A stretch of 57,193 nucleotides of DNA from Anaerolineales bacterium (GTDB taxonomy: Bacteria; Chloroflexota; Anaerolineae; Anaerolineales; Anaerolineaceae). A model generated the notes under the pieces. That model ran no database searches. It was given only the letters and a program-made list of their open reading frames with translations, and was not told where the DNA came from. This document shows, one piece after another, positions 53,618-57,193 of this stretch. Made by a program: the position numbers and the translations under genes. Location of the stretch: NCBI GenBank assembly GCA_020060485.1, contig JAGVAB010000143.1, positions 1 through 57,193 of the forward strand, written 5' to 3'. How positions within the stretch are numbered: position 1 is the first letter of the stretch; each line of letters opens with the position of its first letter.

Positions 53618-53662
53618 GGGGGTGTGATAAAAATTTGAGCAGCAAATTTTTATCACACCCCC
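53618..53662. repeat. Perfect 20-base-pair palindrome with five-base loop
   Basis: The arms 53618-53637 and 53643-53662 are exact reverse complements (GGGGGTGTGATAA on the left, TTATCACACCCCC on the right, with an AT-rich inner part) around the loop AGCAG. No uridine run follows. It lies upstream of both divergent promoters, so it is not a terminator of either neighbour. Confidence 0.9.
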
Positions 53663-53730
53663 ACCAAATTTCTTTTTACGACAATTCCCAGTGGAGCCAT
53701 TTCATTTGGGCGTTCCAGGCTGGTAACGCG

Positions 53731-53739
53731 TGATACAAT
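53731..53739 (+). promoter_or_regulatory. Extended -10 promoter of the ECF S-component gene
   Basis: TGATACAAT is a good extended -10. The start near 53746 leaves about 26 bases before the ATG at 53772, with GGAGGGTGACA as ribosome-binding site. Confidence 0.5.
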
Positions 53740-53771
53740 TCGAACAGAATTTTTGAATATGGAGGGTGACA

Positions 53772-54329
53772 ATGTCCCAGCAGCGAACAAGAAAGATTGT
53801 CATTACGGGGGTTTTGGGTGCCATTTCCATTGTGCTTGGTTTAACCCGCCTGGGATTCATTCCCTGGTTCAGCGGTGCGTCGCTGACAGTGATGCATATC
53901 CCGGTCATCATCGGTGCCATCCTGGAAGGCCCTGTGGTGGGGGGGGCCATTGGTTTGATCTTTGGTTTGTTCAGTATGTTGCAGGCAGCCATTGCGCCTA
54001 CCGGACCAACAGATGTGTGGTTCACCAACCCGCTGCTGGCGGTTGTGCCGCGCCTTTTCATTGGCCCTGTTGCGTATTACGTGTGGAAAGTTCTTTCCCG
54101 CTGGCCGGTACCGGCCCTGATCGTGGCCGGGATCGTGGGCAGCTTGACCAATACGGTGCTGGTGTTGGGTATGATCGGTGTGCTGGGGTATTTGCCCTGG
54201 GTGATCCTGCCGGGCATCGTGGTAGCCAACGGTTTTCCCGAGGCCGGGGCGTCGGCGCTGTTGACACTGGCAGTGGTGGCAGCCTGGAGGCAAATGCGCA
54301 TCGGCAAACGAGAGGGCGCAGACCTTTAA
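53772..54329 (+). CDS. ECF transporter S component (substrate-binding subunit)
   Basis: A 185-residue membrane protein with six hydrophobic segments. VITGVLGAISIVLGLTRLG, TVMHIPVIIGAILEGPVVGG, FGLFSMLQAAIAPTG and NPLLAVVPRLFIGPVAYYV follow the pattern of the general ECF S-component family. The S component defines the vitamin or micronutrient taken up, but this family is too broad to tell which one. The EcfT and EcfA genes lie immediately after it in the opposite direction, 78 bases away, so all parts of one transporter are present although not in one operon. The ATG at 53772 has a good ribosome-binding site. Confidence 0.85.
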   Translation: MSQQRTRKIVITGVLGAISIVLGLTRLGFIPWFSGASLTVMHIPVIIGAILEGPVVGGAIGLIFGLFSMLQAAIAPTGPTDVWFTNPLLAVVPRLFIGPVAYYVWKVLSRWPVPALIVAGIVGSLTNTVLVLGMIGVLGYLPWVILPGIVVANGFPEAGASALLTLAVVAAWRQMRIGKREGADL

Positions 54330-54406
54330 GACAGCCTTCAGAACCATTCTTTTGCTTCGATAATACCCATTGCGTTTGTCCTGGTGAGCGTGATGTGCGG
54401 TGTCGT

Positions 54407-55228
54407 TCAGGGCATCAGCAGGATCAATGCAGTCAGAACGACAGCAACTGCCATCGCCAGCCAATCCTTGCCACGCATTTGCAGTTCATTCATTGAGGTG
54501 CGTTCCACTGGCCCGCCATAACCGCGGGCATCCATGGCCAGCGCCAGATTCTCGGCCCGCCGCAGGCTGGTGAGGAAGAGTGGTACGATCATCGGCAGGG
54601 CCTGGCGGGCGCGGCGCAGGAGCCCGCCGCTGCCTTTGCCCCAGGGTGCGCCGCGTGAAACCTGAGCTTTGACAATGCGCTCGGCAGCCTGCACCAGGAA
54701 GGGCACAAAACGCAGGGTAACCTGTACCATCAATACCAGATCCTGCGCCGGCAAGCCCAGGCTTTGAAGCGGTCGCAGCAAGCGATTCAGTCCAAGGATC
54801 AGCTCGGAAGTGGAAAGGGTGAGGGAGGAAAGGCTCAGTCCCAGGATGAGGGCGGCAAAGCGCAGCAACAGCATTCCCCCTGTCCAAAGCCCGCCCGGGC
54901 TGACCACCAACGGGCCAAGAACGAACAGAGCAGTTTCTGCCCGGCCAGGGTGCAGGAAAACCTGCAAGAGGGCCAGCAGAGCCAGGAAGGGCAGCGGGGG
55001 CAGCAAACCTTTCAGCACATAGCGCAGCGGAATGCGTGCCCAGGCCAGACCTGCCAGAACCAGCAGCAGACCGGCCAGTAACCCTCCAAACGAGGAGCAG
55101 AAGGTGATCGCCCCTAACAGCAGGCTGAAAATGATGATGCGGGCACGCGGGTCCAGACGATGCAGGTTTGAACCGGTTGGCAGATACTGACCAATGGTGA
55201 CGCGCTGCATGAACTCGAAATCGCTCAT
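54407..55228 (-). CDS. ecfT: ECF transporter transmembrane protein EcfT
   Basis: A 273-residue membrane subunit that couples ATPase movement to the toppling of S components. It starts with the typical TGSNLHRLDPRARI segment (about 17-30), has about six spans, and contains the two cytoplasmic coupling helices with their signatures (SRGAPWGKGSG and SLRRAENLALAMDARGYGG, the latter with the Ala-Arg-Gly motif). Its start codon overlaps the ATPase gene stop by four bases, so the two are coupled. It ends 78 bases from the convergent S-component gene. Confidence 0.92.
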   Translation of the reverse strand: MSDFEFMQRVTIGQYLPTGSNLHRLDPRARIIIFSLLLGAITFCSSFGGLLAGLLLVLAGLAWARIPLRYVLKGLLPPLPFLALLALLQVFLHPGRAETALFVLGPLVVSPGGLWTGGMLLLRFAALILGLSLSSLTLSTSELILGLNRLLRPLQSLGLPAQDLVLMVQVTLRFVPFLVQAAERIVKAQVSRGAPWGKGSGGLLRRARQALPMIVPLFLTSLRRAENLALAMDARGYGGPVERTSMNELQMRGKDWLAMAVAVVLTALILLMP

Positions 55229-56973
55229 TGCCGTCCTCCTGGCATACTTGCCAGTGCATCTGCCAGGCCATCCCAGTCCAGGATGCCGGCTGCCAGCGGC
55301 CAGCCATTAACCCGCAAGCGATCGGCTGTGCGTACTGCGGCGGGCGGGGTCAACCCCAGCTCATTGAGCATACCTGGCAGGGAGAATACCTCTTCCAGAC
55401 TTCCTTGCTGCAAGCTGCGGCCCTGGTGGAGCACCAACACCTGGCTGGTGAGCGCCGCCAGATCATCCATCTGGTGCGAAGAGACGACCAGTGTCAATCC
55501 CTCAGTGCGCAGGGTCTTCAGGCGGGAGATCAATTCCTTGCGGGCCTGAGGGTCAAGACCGGCAGTCGGTTCATCCAGCAGGAGCACTTTGGGCTGCAAG
55601 GCCAGGATGGCGGCCAGCGCCACCTTGCGCCGCTCGCCGCCGCTGAGGGTGAAAGTCAGGCGGTCTTTGTAGGTTTCAAAATCGAGGCCGACCACTTGCA
55701 TGGCCCACTGCACCCGTTGACGCAGGGCCGGTTTTTCCAGGCCTGCCAGGCGAGGTCCGTAGGCAATTTCATCTCCGGCGTATTGCTCAAAGAATTGCGT
55801 TTCAGGGTTTTGAAAGACCAGCCCCACCGAGCGGCATACCTGATGTACGGTTACCGCCGGGTCGTTCAGGTCATATTGTCCCACCTGCACTTGCCCGGTT
55901 TGCGGTTTCAAAAGGCCGTTCAAATGCTGCAAAAGGGTGGACTTTCCCGAGCCGGTGCCGCCGATCAAACCCTGGGCTTCTCCGGCGGCCATGTGCATGT
56001 CCACACTGTACAGGGCCTGGTGAGCAAAGGGTGTATCTTTGAGGTAAGTGTGCGATAATCCGTTCACTGAGATGAAGTTTTGCGCCTGAGCGGTGCCGGT
56101 TTTACCGACAGGCGATTGCGGTGGGAAGACGGCTGGTTGGGGGTTGACTGGCAATGCGGCCAGCAACGCGTCTATGGTCAACAGATTCTGCGGCAGATCG
56201 GGAAAAACGGATCGCAGAATGGCGGCGCCTCTGGATGCAGGGGGCAAGGCCAGACCCAATTCTTCTAAACGGGCTGCATCGGCAAAGATCTCTTGCGGCG
56301 GACCATCCAGCGCCAGTTGACCTTTGTCCAGTACGATGACCCGCTGCGCCTGGGCGGCTTCGTCCATGAAATGGGTGATGAAGATGATCGTCAGGCCACC
56401 ACGGTGCAGGCGGTGCAGAATGGACATGACCATCTGCCTCCCGGCCGGGTCAAGCATGGCGGTGGCCTCATCAAAAACGATGCAGCGCGGCTGCATGGCC
56501 AGCACGCCAGCCAGGGCCACCCGCTGCATTTGCCCGGCGGAAAGCAAATGTGGCGGGCGTGTGCGCCATTCCCACATGTCAATTTCATGCAAGGCGGCTT
56601 CCACCCTGCGGCGCACCTCTGCCGGAGGCAGGCCAAGATTCTCGGGGCCAAAAGCCACGTCTTCTTCGACCGTGGTAGCCACAAGCTGGTCTTCCGGAAA
56701 TTGAAAGACCATGCCCACCAGCGACTGGATCAGATGGCGGTTGTCGATCAGGCTGGTATTCAGGCCGGCGATGCGCACCCGGCCCTGACTGGGCAGCAAC
56801 AGGGCATTCAGATGCCGGGCCAGAGTGGTCTTGCCTGAGCCGTTGGCGCCGACGATGGCCACCATTTCACCTTCATCGATTTGCAGCGAAACATTGCGCA
56901 AAGCCGGCAGGTCAGTTTCGCTGCGCATGGGGTGGGTGTAGCTCAGATTCTGGATATCGATCAACTCGTTCAT
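55225..56973 (-). CDS. Fused ECF transporter ATPase EcfA1-EcfA2
   Basis: A 582-residue protein with two ABC domains in one chain. Domain one (about 4-250) has Walker A GANGSGKTT (42-50), the Q-loop FQFPEDQLVATTVEEDVAFG, signature LSAGQMQRVAL and Walker B CIVFDEATAMLDP. Domain two (about 310-555) has Walker A GGTGSGKST, FQNPETQFFEQYAGDEIAYG, signature TLSGGERRKVAL and LLLDEPTAGLDP. EATAMLDP and EPTAGLDP are the separate hallmarks of EcfA1 and EcfA2. The two subunits are usually separate genes. Both sites look active. The ATG at 56973 is used. It would energise the S component at 53772-54329 through EcfT. Confidence 0.92.
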   Translation of the reverse strand: MNELIDIQNLSYTHPMRSETDLPALRNVSLQIDEGEMVAIVGANGSGKTTLARHLNALLLPSQGRVRIAGLNTSLIDNRHLIQSLVGMVFQFPEDQLVATTVEEDVAFGPENLGLPPAEVRRRVEAALHEIDMWEWRTRPPHLLSAGQMQRVALAGVLAMQPRCIVFDEATAMLDPAGRQMVMSILHRLHRGGLTIIFITHFMDEAAQAQRVIVLDKGQLALDGPPQEIFADAARLEELGLALPPASRGAAILRSVFPDLPQNLLTIDALLAALPVNPQPAVFPPQSPVGKTGTAQAQNFISVNGLSHTYLKDTPFAHQALYSVDMHMAAGEAQGLIGGTGSGKSTLLQHLNGLLKPQTGQVQVGQYDLNDPAVTVHQVCRSVGLVFQNPETQFFEQYAGDEIAYGPRLAGLEKPALRQRVQWAMQVVGLDFETYKDRLTFTLSGGERRKVALAAILALQPKVLLLDEPTAGLDPQARKELISRLKTLRTEGLTLVVSSHQMDDLAALTSQVLVLHQGRSLQQGSLEEVFSLPGMLNELGLTPPAAVRTADRLRVNGWPLAAGILDWDGLADALASMPGGRQ

Positions 56974-57094
56974 TTGCACCAATTCGCTATTTCATTCCAG
57001 AGCATCCAGCGGGCATCTTTTGTTTGGGGTGTTGCCGCATTCTTTGCAGCGCATGATTTTATCACAGGCTTTTCGTTTTTGAGGGAATAAAAAC

Positions 57095-57193
57095 GGGGCT
57101 GTCCCAAAAGTCATAGGGGCAGCCTCGAAAAATTTAATATAATAGGGAGTATGAAAACACAAATCTTTAAACCCTACGAACAGAACCAACCGA
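57095..57193 (+). mobile_element. Left end of an insertion sequence (IS1182-like), cut by the window end
   Basis: GGGGCTGTCCCAAAAGTC (57095-57112) is a typical terminal inverted repeat of IS1182-related elements. It is followed by a TATAAT box (57138-57143) and the start of a transposase gene. The right end, the full transposase and the target duplication lie outside the window. Confidence 0.75.
57151..57193 (+). CDS. Transposase, N-terminal fragment (truncated by the window end)
   Basis: Fourteen codons are visible, starting KTQIFKPYEQNQP after the ATG. The FKPYEQNQ start is characteristic of IS1182-type transposases, whose next motif is usually LLPPS. AGGGAG directly abuts the ATG. Family assignment rests on this short stretch and the inverted repeat. 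Confidence 0.7.
   Translation, partial: MKTQIFKPYEQNQP

Larger units (their letters stand above)
53417..53771. other. 355-base spacer between divergent receiver and ECF S-component genes
   Basis: It contains divergent promoters at 53490-53495 (minus) and 53731-53739 (plus) and a perfect long palindrome at 53618-53662. No riboswitch class known for ECF substrates is recognised. Confidence 0.6.

Overview
The window looks like chromosomal DNA of a free-living, moderately GC-rich bacterium, most likely a member of the Chloroflexota close to the class Anaerolineae. This is an inference from gene content: FHA/DUF3662 proteins, an archease-RtcB pair, a fused SEDS-PBP protein, DUF1622/DUF554 membrane proteins, a primary sigma factor of the SigA type, and a ParAB operon with histidine kinases and an orphan CpaF ATPase. 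No rRNA, tRNA, CRISPR array or prophage was seen. The only mobile DNA is the left end of an insertion sequence at the right border.

Layout. 1-9.4 kb: purine nucleoside phosphorylase, a small membrane protein, an acetyltransferase, a membrane-GAF protein, a three-S1-domain RNA-binding protein, FtsK, a CDP-alcohol phosphatidyltransferase and Lgt. 9.4-14.2 kb: an ABC exporter whose permease carries a SpoIIM-like C-terminal domain, a metallo-beta-lactamase-fold hydrolase and TyrRS. 14.3-19 kb: a SEDS glycosyltransferase fused to a PBP-like domain that has lost its catalytic serine, then MTA phosphorylase and a methyltransferase. 19-26.4 kb: a cation module with TrkH, three TrkA-like proteins, DUF1622 and a P-type ATPase carrying Na+/K+-ATPase-like ion-site residues. 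26.4-31.6 kb: two FHA proteins, archease and RtcB, a YbaK deacylase, a degenerate PHP protein and SecG. 31.7-36.3 kb: a family 5 solute-binding protein, PduO-type cobalamin adenosyltransferase, DUF554, GNAT and TPR proteins. 36.3-46 kb: a tandem-HTH XRE regulator, then a tight minus-strand run pfkB-parA-parB-amidohydrolase-kinase-kinase-OmpR regulator-small protein-cpaF. 46-53.5 kb: zinc-ribbon protein, SigA, RadC, a recombinase-fold protein without its catalytic tyrosine, TilS, GNAT and a CheY-like receiver. 53.7-57 kb: an ECF transporter with its S component convergent to EcfT and a fused EcfA1-EcfA2. 57.1 kb: the IS end.

How it fits together. Most genes are housekeeping: envelope synthesis and secretion (Lgt, SecG, SEDS-PBP, PgsA-like), division and segregation (FtsK, ParAB), and RNA and translation (TyrRS, TilS, RtcB/archease, YbaK, SigA). 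The points deserving most attention are the SEDS-PBP fusion with a dead transpeptidase, the Na+/K+-ATPase-like pump inside a K+ uptake cluster with a promoter-hairpin leader, the MshEN-type kinase upstream of an orphan CpaF, and the catalytically dead tyrosine recombinase. All identifications come from reading motifs by eye; no database search was run.
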